Source of the DNA: Lunatibacter salilacus | GTDB lineage: Bacteria > Bacteroidota > Bacteroidia > Cytophagales > Cyclobacteriaceae | Direction: 5' to 3' | Length of the DNA: 64,000 nucleotides | Assembly (NCBI RefSeq): GCF_009797935.1 | Contig: NZ_VOLC01000017.1 | Coordinates: forward strand, 1-64,000 | Part shown: positions 56,718 to 64,000 of the stretch, one piece after another | How the letters are laid out: each line of letters opens with the position of its first letter | Numbering within the stretch: the stretch's first letter is position 1 | Translations under genes and position numbers: made by a program | The notes under the pieces: generated by a model | Databases searched by the model: none | What the model was told of the DNA's origin: nothing | Seen by the model: the letters and a program-made list of their open reading frames with translations, nothing else

Positions 56718-58022
56718 TTATTTTGACAATTTAAGTTTAAGGTAGTCAAAATAGCCAGCAACTGATATTATACCATATTGTAAAAATAGCAGGATAGTCG
56801 ACTCGCTATTCTCAAGGGTAGTGTAACTTTGGTAGGAAAGAAAGACTACAAAAGACCAAACAACAAATATCCGATAAGGAGTCAATATAGAAATCCCCAA
56901 GGGAATGATGAGGTACCAAGGGTGAACCACAGTATGCAAGAGCAAATAAACCAAATAGGTTAATACAACATTTGCGAAAATTGTAGGCAATGGCTTTTTC
57001 CAAGTAATCCAAATGATAAAGATACCTACCGTTCCTGTCAATATAGGACTGATGTATTCAATTGGATTGTAGGGAATCCACCACATGGAAATAGTTCGTA
57101 CCAAGTAATAAATTCCAGCATTGAACTCGAATTTTCCATAATACAACTGAATACTTTCGACATAATTAGGAAGCATTCCTCCAAGGGGTATAAACAAAAC
57201 AAAAATAGTAATCCCTGAAAACAGAATAAAAACTGGCAATTGATTTCTCCTGATATATCTAATCAGAATTGGCATCAGGATCAGGGGAGTTAATTTGATT
57301 GCCACAGCTACGCCAAACCACATCCCAGCTCGCCTTTTATTTATTAAATAAGTATAAAAAGCCAACAGCAAAAAAAATAACATCACTCCTTCAAAATGCA
57401 GGTTTCCGGTAAGTTCGAGAATCACTAGGGGATTCAAGGCATATAGGAGAATCTGCTTACGATCAATTTGGATAAGGTTAGCAATTTTCCATAATAGAAT
57501 TAGTACACCTGCTTCAAAACCAATTAGTAACAATCGCAGTGTAACGACACTAAGCAGGATACTATTACCGCCTACCCAAGAAGACAGGACAAAAAATAAT
57601 TGATTGGTCGGTGGATAGACACTAAAATAATTTGGAGAATTAAGTTGATCAAAGAGTTTCTGAAAATAAAGAAAATCTTTCTCGACTAAGGTTGGTAAGA
57701 TTTCTTCGGGAGTAAACTGATACGGATTGATGCCTGAAAGCATTAATTTACCGTCCCATATAAACCGGAAATAATCGTCGGACAATTGGGGGATAGCCAA
57801 CAAAAAAGCAATTCTAATGGCCATGCCGAATAAAAGCCATTGGATAAGTTGCCTTTCATTTAGTTTGATACGGGTAATTAATCCATAAAGAAGACCAAAG
57901 GCAATGGAAAACATGAAAAAATTAGCCGCAAAAGCACCCCTAGTACCAACATACCCCAACCAAAGCAGGAGGAAAGTAAAAGAACCCGCCCCTATCAAAA
58001 GGACGGTACTTCTTGTTGTCAT
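56718..58022 (-). CDS. multi-pass GT-C-type glycosyltransferase (mannosyltransferase-like)
   Basis: A 434-residue integral membrane protein with about ten to twelve hydrophobic helices. The first loop carries the GT-C acidic signature LSDDYFRFIWDGKLMLSGIN with NPYQFTP, followed by YPPTNQLFFVLSSW and LYALNPLVILELTGNLHFEG. Such proteins use polyprenol-linked sugars on the outer face of the inner membrane. It overlaps the upstream lipoprotein gene by 4 bases, so the two are translationally coupled. Substrate is unknown. Confidence 0.8.
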   Translation of the reverse strand: MTTRSTVLLIGAGSFTFLLLWLGYVGTRGAFAANFFMFSIAFGLLYGLITRIKLNERQLIQWLLFGMAIRIAFLLAIPQLSDDYFRFIWDGKLMLSGINPYQFTPEEILPTLVEKDFLYFQKLFDQLNSPNYFSVYPPTNQLFFVLSSWVGGNSILLSVVTLRLLLIGFEAGVLILLWKIANLIQIDRKQILLYALNPLVILELTGNLHFEGVMLFFLLLAFYTYLINKRRAGMWFGVAVAIKLTPLILMPILIRYIRRNQLPVFILFSGITIFVLFIPLGGMLPNYVESIQLYYGKFEFNAGIYYLVRTISMWWIPYNPIEYISPILTGTVGIFIIWITWKKPLPTIFANVVLTYLVYLLLHTVVHPWYLIIPLGISILTPYRIFVVWSFVVFLSYQSYTTLENSESTILLFLQYGIISVAGYFDYLKLKLSK

Positions 58023-58906
58023 GGATTAAGTTGTAACTCTCTTCTTAAGCGAATATCTTCAGATTTGTTTTTGTTCCAATAGTCTATCTGCCTAACAGAT
58101 TTCCGTTCTCCCCTACTCACCTCTTCCGTGCCGTTTTCCAACACTCGAATCTCTTCAAAGGCGATAATTTGATACGGAAATTCCCGCTCAAAATGGATTT
58201 TTAGTGCGCGGTTATAGGAGATATAGTCCACCTCAAGTTCATCGTGTCGGTTATCCAAACGGTTTACTCTAAGTAAGGCTTTCTGGGCGCCTGGTTTTAT
58301 ATGTGAAAACCGTTGCTCCAATAGCCCTGGTATCAAAGCATGTTCCCCAAGGGGTAGTTGCTCGGGGCCAAGTCGGATTAGGTTCCAAAGATGGTCTTCA
58401 GCTATGGCGTTAACGGTAAATGTATCGTCACTTTCTTCTTCAAAGTATGAAAACAGCTTTCCCTTATAGGAACTTCCGTTGAGATTCAACTGAGTAAAGG
58501 ACTGTCCGCACCATTCTTGGGAGGAGGCTGTAAGTTTTAATGCTGAAGATTGCAAATATACCGGTGAAAACACGGACAGCATCATGTTGTAGGGGTAGAT
58601 GCCAGTTGTAAATGATTTGGTCATATTCAGCTTCAATACTTTGACAGCGTCCCTTCCAGCATCTTGTGGATTGTCAAGCTTTACCTGATCCTTTTTGGAG
58701 AGATCTTCCGTCACAAAAATTAATACAGCTTCACCTACTCTTGATTCACCATACCGGTACTGCGTCAAATCAAAGGCACTTATTTCGGCCTCTCCGTTAT
58801 ACCAGTAACTTCCCCACTTGTCAAAGTCAATGCCTTCCCGTTTCTCTGTCCCACAGGAAGCGAATAGGAAAACGGCAATAAAATAAATAAGGATTTGGTC
58901 TCTCAT
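58019..58906 (-). CDS. conserved lipoprotein of unknown function
   Basis: A 295-residue protein with lipobox VFLFASC (about Cys 18). It continues with DKWGSYWYNGEAEISAFDL and YRYGESRVGEAVLIFVTEDL, a pattern conserved across Bacteroidota, where homologues are sometimes mislabelled as Maf. No catalytic motif is visible. It overlaps by 4 bases with the GT-C gene, linking it to envelope glycan synthesis. Function is unknown. Confidence 0.8.
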   Translation of the reverse strand: MRDQILIYFIAVFLFASCGTEKREGIDFDKWGSYWYNGEAEISAFDLTQYRYGESRVGEAVLIFVTEDLSKKDQVKLDNPQDAGRDAVKVLKLNMTKSFTTGIYPYNMMLSVFSPVYLQSSALKLTASSQEWCGQSFTQLNLNGSSYKGKLFSYFEEESDDTFTVNAIAEDHLWNLIRLGPEQLPLGEHALIPGLLEQRFSHIKPGAQKALLRVNRLDNRHDELEVDYISYNRALKIHFEREFPYQIIAFEEIRVLENGTEEVSRGERKSVRQIDYWNKNKSEDIRLRRELQLNP

Positions 58907-58964
58907 GATTATTAAGTCTAGGACTATTAAGATGTTCTATATCATAAAGGTAGGAATCGGATAA

Positions 58965-59004
58965 TAAAAAAAGCAACCTTTATAATTTAAAGGTTGCTTT
59001 TTTT
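58965..59004. terminator. bidirectional terminator
   Basis: Stem AAAGCAACCTTTA / TAAAGGTTGCTTT with a short A/T loop, A run before and T run after. It lies just past the TPR lipoprotein gene. Confidence 0.88.
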
Positions 59005-59021
59005 CAGATGGTGCAGAAAAT

Positions 59022-59624
59022 TTACTGACAATAACTATTGAGCGCATCCTGACCTAATGCAAAATCATTTTCTACAGCTTTTCTAAAATCAGCACAAGCT
59101 TGGGAATTTTTTTCCACTAAGCGGTTCAGCATTCCCCTGTAATAATATGCCTGACCATAACTGGGGTTCATTTTGATAGCCGCGTTGTATTCCCTCATGG
59201 CTTCATCCACATTTCCCAATTGATGCAAAGCTCTTGCTTTCATAAAATAAGCCACTGATGTAGCTCCCGAAACAGTCACTGCGTTGTCAGCATACATCAG
59301 AGATAATTCATAGCTTTTTTTCTTATGATAAAGGTTGGACAAACTCAAAAGGATTTGTGAATTTTTCGGATCAACCTGAAGCGCTTTTTTGAAGCTATCT
59401 TCCGCCTTATCGTAATCTTCCAATTCCTCGTGTGCCCGGCCTTTATTATATAAAGCTTTTAGGTTTTTTGGTTTTGTTTCCAAAAATTTTTCATAGGCAA
59501 CTATTGCCTCTTCAAATTGTTCGTTTTGATAGTATACATCACCCTGAGTTGAGCTACCACCGCCGCATGAAATCAAAATTATTGAACAAAGGATACTAAA
59601 AGAAAGGAATTTCACTACACTCAT
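59022..59624 (-). CDS. TPR-repeat lipoprotein
   Basis: A 200-residue protein with lipobox SIILISC (about Cys 20) and four to five tetratricopeptide repeats: EEAIVAYEKFLETKPKNLKA, HEELEDYDKAEDSFKKALQV, LYHKKKSYELSLMYADNAVT and LGNVDEAMREYNAAIKMNPS. TPR lipoproteins usually scaffold envelope or secretion complexes. It lies 10 bases downstream of dapD, so both may be read together. Partners are unknown. Confidence 0.9.
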   Translation of the reverse strand: MSVVKFLSFSILCSIILISCGGGSSTQGDVYYQNEQFEEAIVAYEKFLETKPKNLKALYNKGRAHEELEDYDKAEDSFKKALQVDPKNSQILLSLSNLYHKKKSYELSLMYADNAVTVSGATSVAYFMKARALHQLGNVDEAMREYNAAIKMNPSYGQAYYYRGMLNRLVEKNSQACADFRKAVENDFALGQDALNSYCQ

Positions 59625-59634
59625 AAATATTTAA

Positions 59635-60450
59635 TTAAACTGCCACACTATTTTCTCTAAGGGCATCATTTAGGGAGGTTTTAAGGTCGGTGGAAGCTTT
59701 TCTGGTTCCGATAATCAACGCACAGGGTACCTGATATTGTCCTGCAGCGAAGTTTTTGGGGATACTCCCCGGTATGACTACTGATCGGTCAGGAACGTAA
59801 CCCCGGTATTCTTTTGGTTCTTCCGATGTAACGTCAATTATTTTTGAGCTTGCGGTAAGGGTCACCCCAGCACCGATTACAGCCTCTTTTCCGATTCTTA
59901 CTCCTTCTACAATGATGGCCCTCGAACCTATAAACGCCCCATCCTCTACAATAACAGGTGCTGCCTGAATAGGTTCCAATACTCCTCCTATTCCCACACC
60001 ACCGCTCAAATGGACATTTTTTCCAATCTGCGCACAAGAGCCGACAGTGGCCCAGGTATCCACCATGGTCCCGCTGTCCACATACGCACCGATGTTGACG
60101 TAGGAGGGCATCATCACTACCCCTTTAGCAAGAAACGAGCCATATCTGGCGATGGCGTGTGGAACTACCCGAACTCCCTGCTTGGCATAGTTCGTTTTGA
60201 GAGCCATTTTGTCGTGAAACTCAAAGGGTCCGACCTCAATCGTCCGCATCTTTTGAATCGGAAAATACAGAATTACTGCTTTTTTTATCCAATCATTGAC
60301 TTTCCATGAGTTATCTGCTAAATGCTCCGCCACCCGTAGGGTACCATTATCCAAATCCGCAATTACTGTCTTAATTGCTATCTGAACGGCTTTGTCGTTC
60401 AATAAATCCCTGTCATCCCAGGCTTTTTCAATGATGTGCTGTAAATCCAT
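59635..60450 (-). CDS. dapD: tetrahydrodipicolinate N-succinyltransferase DapD
   Basis: A 271-residue cytoplasmic enzyme of lysine and diaminopimelate synthesis that succinylates tetrahydrodipicolinate. The left-handed beta-helix hexapeptide repeats are clear (MMPSYVNIGAYVDSGTMVDT, AQIGKNVHLSGGVGIGGVLE, IVEGVRIGKEAVIGAGVTLT). The N-terminal helices and the C-terminal PGSIPKNFAAGQYQVPCALI region are normal. It is the first gene before the TPR lipoprotein. Confidence 0.95.
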   Translation of the reverse strand: MDLQHIIEKAWDDRDLLNDKAVQIAIKTVIADLDNGTLRVAEHLADNSWKVNDWIKKAVILYFPIQKMRTIEVGPFEFHDKMALKTNYAKQGVRVVPHAIARYGSFLAKGVVMMPSYVNIGAYVDSGTMVDTWATVGSCAQIGKNVHLSGGVGIGGVLEPIQAAPVIVEDGAFIGSRAIIVEGVRIGKEAVIGAGVTLTASSKIIDVTSEEPKEYRGYVPDRSVVIPGSIPKNFAAGQYQVPCALIIGTRKASTDLKTSLNDALRENSVAV

Positions 60451-60599
60451 AAATGATTAAATAAGTAGCTTATTGTGGTTTATTCAAATGTTTTTTACGA
60501 AAATTGATATGTTCTTCCGTTATCCCGGTAAAAGTATGTATTATTTTCAATTTTGAAACCAAGGTTGCAACTAAATTCAATACCTAGCCTTTTTCATCT

Positions 60600-61724
60600 A
60601 TGCGAGACAAGAAAAGAATAATCATCGCTTCGGTACTCAAGCCCACCGAGGACAGCCGAATGCTTTATAAGTTTGGGTTTTCGCTGCGTGAAACAAATAA
60701 ATACGAGGTTTACATCCTAGGATTCTCGGAAAAAAAATATCGAAAAATCAACAACATCCATTTATATTCCCTCCATTCCAAACCTAGAACCCACCCAAGC
60801 CGAGTTCTGGCTCCTTTACGGTTGGTTAGGTATATCTTTAAGATAAAACCAGATGTCGTAATTCTAACTACTTATGAATTAGCACCTGCTGTAATTTTTG
60901 CTAACCGCTTTTTAAAATTTAAGCTAATTTACGATATACAGGAAAATTTCAGCTTGAACGTACTTTCCAATGCGACATTGCCTACTGGGCTTCAACGCCT
61001 TGCGGCAGGATGGATAAGGTGGTGGGAGAGACGGATTGATCCCTATGTAGACCACTATCTTTTGGCAGAGGATTGTTACAGGGAGGAGTTCCCCCAACTT
61101 TCCAACGTAACTGCGGTGGAAAACAAATACAGTGGCCCTATCCTCCATGGAGACCCAGTTTCTTTTTATCCGGAAGGTACTATTCGTTTTATACTTGCCG
61201 GTACACTCACTGAGGTATATGGAATAATGGAGGGAATGAAATGGTTTATGGGATTTAATATCCACTTTCCAAATCAGGCCCTGCATGTAATTGGACATTG
61301 CCCGATGAAAACGTATCGGCAAAAATTGGAGGAATTAGCAAATGGAATCCCTCAAATCAACTTGGAGCTTTCTAATACCCCAATACCTTTTGAGAGAATG
61401 CAAGATGCTATTTCCAAAGCAGACTGCTGGTTAATGCCCTATCAACTAATACCAAGCATTGCCACTAAGATGCCCACCAAACTCTATGAAAGTATTGCCC
61501 GCAGGAAGGTTGTGTTGATCACAAAAAACCCCGTCTGGGAGAAATTGGTTTTAACACATTCCGCCGGTCTTTGCATAGACTTCCATAAAGGAGCCTGGAC
61601 CAAGTCCGAAATGGAATCCCTTTACCGACATACATATTTCACGGCGGTTCAGAATGGGGATATATATTGGTCCGAGGAGGCTGAAAAACTTTTATCCGTC
61701 GTAGAATCCTTGATTGGGAGCTAA
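60600..61724 (+). CDS. glycosyltransferase family 4 protein
   Basis: A 374-residue GT-B enzyme. N-terminal domain: RIIIASVLKPTEDSRMLYKF and VVILTTYELAPAVIFANRF; C-terminal donor domain: GTIRFILAGTLTEVYGIMEG, HVIGHCPMKTYRQK, MPTKLYESIARRKVVLIT (replacing the common E-x7-E). It likely adds a sugar to an envelope polysaccharide or lipid. No partner gene is adjacent. Confidence 0.85.
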   Translation: MRDKKRIIIASVLKPTEDSRMLYKFGFSLRETNKYEVYILGFSEKKYRKINNIHLYSLHSKPRTHPSRVLAPLRLVRYIFKIKPDVVILTTYELAPAVIFANRFLKFKLIYDIQENFSLNVLSNATLPTGLQRLAAGWIRWWERRIDPYVDHYLLAEDCYREEFPQLSNVTAVENKYSGPILHGDPVSFYPEGTIRFILAGTLTEVYGIMEGMKWFMGFNIHFPNQALHVIGHCPMKTYRQKLEELANGIPQINLELSNTPIPFERMQDAISKADCWLMPYQLIPSIATKMPTKLYESIARRKVVLITKNPVWEKLVLTHSAGLCIDFHKGAWTKSEMESLYRHTYFTAVQNGDIYWSEEAEKLLSVVESLIGS

Positions 61725-61918
61725 ATCTTTATAATTCCATCCCCGGTTTTTAGTAACTCATATTTTTCTATTTCAAGAAAAATGCGGTGTATATCTCTTG
61801 AGGTAATTTTTCCCATATCTCAAATTGTACTTTTTCAATACCCTGAATTTGTTGTCCAGAATTCAAAAATCTCATAAAATATTATCATAAAAAGCTGAAT
61901 ATCAATATATAATATATT

Positions 61919-61934
61919 TTTAGCCTTGTCTAAA
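61919..61934. promoter_or_regulatory. distal DtxR/MntR-type operator
   Basis: TTTAGCCTTGTCTAAA, an inverted repeat with TTTAG/CTAAA arms like the DtxR/IdeR/MntR consensus, exactly 100 bases upstream of a matching site. Confidence 0.65.
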
Positions 61935-62018
61935 ATATATTTTTAATACAATGTAACTTTTAATCCACCGTAATTTCTCCACTTATCCACAGTTGATTTA
62001 GGGTGAAAAAACAATTTT

Positions 62019-62034
62019 TTTAGTCATGCCTAAA
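62019..62034. promoter_or_regulatory. proximal DtxR/MntR-type operator
   Basis: TTTAGTCATGCCTAAA has the same TTTAG/CTAAA arms. It ends 4 bases before the -7 box, so bound repressor would block the promoter of the regulator gene. Confidence 0.75.
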
Positions 62035-62038
62035 TATC

Positions 62039-62046
62039 TATATTTG
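62039..62046 (+). promoter_or_regulatory. -7 box of the DtxR-type gene
   Basis: TATATTTG fits TAnnTTTG, 17 bases before the start codon, directly behind the proximal operator. Confidence 0.5.
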
Positions 62047-62063
62047 CATAAAATCCGCTACAT

Positions 62064-62729
62064 ATGCCCCTATTAACTTCATCTGAAGGCAAATACCTTA
62101 AAGCTATTTATACCCTTTCATCTGCAGGGAAAGAGTCCGTTTCCACCAATGCTATCGCCGCTCAAATGGGGACGAAAGCAGCTTCTGTTAGCGACATGTT
62201 GGGGAAGTTAGCGGAGAAGGAAATGATCAGTTACCGCAAGTATTACGGGGTTCACCTGACGGAAAAAGGCCATAAAACAGCCTTGGGTATCCTGCGAAAA
62301 CATAGATTATGGGAGGTTTTCTTGGTGGATAAACTGAGGTTTCAATGGGAGGAGATCCCCCAAATAGCCGATGAATTGGAGCAGTTGGACCATCCCCTAC
62401 TTATTCAAAAGCTGGATGAGTACTTGGGATATCCTAAATTTGACCCCTATGGGGATCCCATTCCGGACGAATTTGGGGATTTCCAGACCAAGGCGAGGGT
62501 TCCCTTGCAGGATATGCCGGTAGATATGACGGGGAAAATTGCCGCCGTAAAAGACAACACAGCATCCTTTCTCCGCTACCTGGACAAGATGGGAATATAT
62601 ATAGGTGCCCGGATGGTTGTGCTGGAAAAGGTTGAATTTGACGGTTCCCTGGAGCTGATGGTTGACAATCAGCGCAAGGTATTTGTATCCCGGGAAGTTG
62701 CAGCAAACATATTGGTGCAGCCATTGTAA
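62064..62729 (+). CDS. DtxR/MntR-family metal-dependent repressor
   Basis: A 221-residue protein. Winged helix: SSEGKYLKAIYTLSSAGKES, then KAASVSDMLGKLAEKEMIS and the wing YRKYYGVHLTEKGHK. The metal/dimer domain shows ILRKHRLWEVFLVDKLRFQW, EIPQIADELEQLDHPLLIQK and the GDPIP block. The last 70 residues are an SH3/FeoA-like domain. It represses metal uptake genes when bound to Mn(II) or Fe(II). Two operator-like palindromes before its own gene imply autoregulation. No transport gene is adjacent. Confidence 0.92.
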   Translation: MPLLTSSEGKYLKAIYTLSSAGKESVSTNAIAAQMGTKAASVSDMLGKLAEKEMISYRKYYGVHLTEKGHKTALGILRKHRLWEVFLVDKLRFQWEEIPQIADELEQLDHPLLIQKLDEYLGYPKFDPYGDPIPDEFGDFQTKARVPLQDMPVDMTGKIAAVKDNTASFLRYLDKMGIYIGARMVVLEKVEFDGSLELMVDNQRKVFVSREVAANILVQPL

Positions 62730-62861
62730 ATGGTTAGAATTAGGCACGTCCTTATTTTTCAAAATCAATCATCTCTATTACTGCATGTTAAAGAACTTCA
62801 GTCTTTCTCTAACTTCACGATACAAACAAAGAGCGCCAAATTTTGGAAAAAAATCCTACGT

Positions 62862-63018
62862 GTTCTCTGTGTAACCTTTGTGAACTCTGTGGTTCTGTTT
62901 TTTTTTGCAGCGGGGATCCTTTAGATTCGGTTAAAAAAATAACCACGAAGGGCAAGGAGAATGCAAAAAGGGCACAGAGTTTTTTTTCTAGAAAATTCTC
63001 TGTGTCCTCTGTGGTTCT
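62862..63018. repeat. three-copy inverted repeat family
   Basis: Two plus-orientation copies related to TTCTCTGTG(T) ... CTCTGTGGTTCT (62862-62897 and 62996-63018) flank a minus-orientation copy (62941-62980, AACCACGAAGGGC then GGGCACAGAG). The strand can fold into a large hairpin. This kind of sequence occurs in many unrelated environmental genomes. Confidence 0.75.
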
Positions 63019-63049
63019 ATTTAAAAAAGACATGCTAAGAAACATTTGG

Positions 63050-63137
63050 AGGTTAATTTAAGTGAGATGGATTAATCGTTGAGTTTTTGTTGGGATCATT
63101 TTGTGGTATGTAGTATTGAACAAAAGCCTAATTCTAA
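63050..63137 (+). repeat. dispersed repeat copy 2 (coding-like)
   Basis: Copy of the segment at 40873-40960. It reads EVNLSEMD, then an in-frame TAA, then SLSFCWDHFVVCSIEQKPN, so the peptide is recognisably shared but broken. Confidence 0.7.
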
Positions 63138-63558
63138 AGATTTTTTTACCAGCACAGGAGGTCAATTAGATTACATAATTTTTAATCTCTTGGGATGGAT
63201 GATTTCTTGGGAGATGGAAAATTGTCAAAATAGAAGAGTGTTGACCAATGGTCAGGAATTTTGACTTGTAGGAGTCTGAAATTAAAAGTGTAAACTATAG
63301 CTTTAACTTATTTAACATAAATACCTATAAACCAACATTTTATAAATATTAAATATACCTATTCATTTTTATGGAGATAAAAAGCTTCAATATAGCTAGA
63401 GACTCCGGTAAAATAGGCCCTCTTTTATAGAAGCCGCTGTTTGTCCGAAAAAATGTAGATAAAGAACTAACGTTTGAGATCTTTCGTTAATCTAAAAATT
63501 AAACTGTGGGGTGCATTTTCGTTTAAATAGTAATATCTCATCTACTAAAATAAAATTG

Positions 63559-63566
63559 TAACTTTG
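63559..63566 (+). promoter_or_regulatory. -7 box of the thioredoxin gene
   Basis: TAACTTTG fits TAnnTTTG, 30 bases before the start codon; no clear -33 element. Confidence 0.45.
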
Positions 63567-63596
63567 TTCCTATAGAGTTTACTGACCCAAAAATTC

Positions 63597-64000
63597 ATGA
63601 AAAAAACTGTTGTTCTTGCATTGTTGTTCTTGCAGACTTTCTGGCTGATGGCCCAGGATAAAATTAATTGGTATAGCTTCGAGGAAGTTGTGAAACTTAC
63701 AGAGGAAAACCCAAAGATGATTTTGATCGATGTGTACACCGACTGGTGCGGTTGGTGCAAAAAAATGGACAAGGATACGTTTACAAAGAAAGTTGTGGTG
63801 GACTATGTGAATGACAACTTTTACGCCGTAAAACTCAATGCCGAGGACAAAAAGAAAAAGTTTACTTTTCGGGGTAAGGAATATAGTGAGGAGACCATGG
63901 CCCGTACCATGCGGGTTAGCTCCTATCCCAATTTTGTGATCATGGATGCAGCAATGGAGAATATCACACAGCTTCCAGGCTATCGTGAAGCGGATGATTT
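63597..64000 (+). CDS. secreted thioredoxin-fold protein, cut by the right window edge
   Basis: The first 134 codons of an exported thioredoxin-like protein (signal peptide VVLALLFLQTFWLMAQDK). The active site is DWCGWCKKMDKDTF, followed by FYAVKLNAEDKKK and the cis-Pro region VSSYPNFVIMDA. It belongs to the DUF255/thioredoxin_7-like group which reduce or isomerise periplasmic disulfides. The 3' end is outside the window. Confidence 0.88.
   Translation, partial: MKKTVVLALLFLQTFWLMAQDKINWYSFEEVVKLTEENPKMILIDVYTDWCGWCKKMDKDTFTKKVVVDYVNDNFYAVKLNAEDKKKKFTFRGKEYSEETMARTMRVSSYPNFVIMDAAMENITQLPGYREADD

Larger units (their letters stand above)
61725..62063. other. regulatory spacer upstream of the DtxR-type gene
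   Basis: About 340 AT-rich bases between the GT4 gene and the DtxR-type regulator. It holds two 16-base palindromes (61919-61934, 62019-62034) and a -7 box. Nothing else is seen. Confidence 0.7.
62730..63596. other. long spacer with repeats
   Basis: About 870 bases without a supported gene. It contains the inverted three-copy repeat (62862-63018), the second copy of the dispersed coding-like repeat (63050-63137), and the -7 box of the thioredoxin gene near its end. Confidence 0.7.

Noticed and set aside
58019-58906. Septum-formation inhibitor Maf
   Set aside because: The sequence has a lipobox and no Maf nucleotide-pyrophosphatase motif; the label would be a propagated error.
1-64000. tRNA, rRNA, plasmid or phage origin, intact insertion sequence
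   Set aside because: No cloverleaf-forming tRNA sequence with its TTCRA arm, conserved rRNA segment, intact transposase or replication gene was seen on either strand.

Overview
The window comes from a member of the Bacteroidota, most likely the order Cytophagales and close to Cyclobacteriaceae. The support is a PorP/SprF remnant of the type IX secretion/gliding type, several TAnnTTTG-type -7 boxes, few Shine-Dalgarno sequences, many lipobox or Tat leaders on secreted enzymes, and menaquinone synthesis (MenC). No tRNA, rRNA, CRISPR array, intact insertion sequence, prophage or SusC/SusD pair was seen.

Layout. 1-1.3 kb is GC-richer debris: the 5'-truncated end of an RHS gene, an unidentified fragment, and a frameshifted internal piece of a PorP/SprF gene. 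1.4-10.7 kb holds stand-alone housekeeping and stress genes (MDR alcohol dehydrogenase, ECF sigma factor, Hsp20, a decayed HigB-like toxin, secreted esterase and beta-lactamase-fold hydrolase, alpha/beta hydrolase, DUF4136 lipoprotein, cold-shock protein). 10.9-26.1 kb, almost entirely on the minus strand, is the most distinctive block: a BNR-type propeller protein and a single-domain response regulator, then a run of exported proteins. These are a Tat-exported enolase-superfamily enzyme, a cytochrome c/propeller lipoprotein, two CSPSR sulfatases, a lipoprotein formylglycine-generating enzyme with both copper-binding cysteines, a third sulfatase with a CSVAR motif and HEAT-like tail, a GH130-like lipoprotein and a PD40-OmpA protein. 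It reads as an extracytoplasmic sulfated-glycan processing locus that carries its own sulfatase activator.

26.1-32.5 kb has a deoxyhypusine-synthase-like protein without the usual catalytic lysine, an OmpH-like lipoprotein, a histone-deacetylase-family enzyme, a fatty-acid desaturase, an orphan BlaI-type repressor and small conserved proteins. 32.5-38.7 kb is a second secreted carbohydrate cluster: Tat-exported Gfo/Idh oxidoreductase, a sugar dehydrogenase-PKD-cytochrome c lipoprotein and a GH141-like beta-helix enzyme. 39.2-46.3 kb includes an Omp85-type barrel, PspC, a lipoprotein MsrAB, an alpha/alpha-barrel lipoprotein, a GT2 enzyme and MiaE. 46.9-53.2 kb is a tight DUF1501/PSD1/PSD1 operon of the type common in Planctomycetes. 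53.2-64 kb is core metabolism and cell envelope: MenC, QueA, LytTR regulator, GT-C and GT4 glycosyltransferases, TPR lipoprotein, DapD, a DtxR/MntR-type regulator with two matching operators, and a truncated secreted thioredoxin.

Non-coding structure of note: a four-unit A-B-A-B tandem repeat between menC and queA with REP-like palindromes inserted in opposite orientations; a dispersed protein-coding-like repeat at 40.87 and 63.05 kb; a three-copy inverted repeat at 62.86-63.02 kb; and several clear Rho-independent terminators. Functions were assigned by reading motifs only; no database search was possible.
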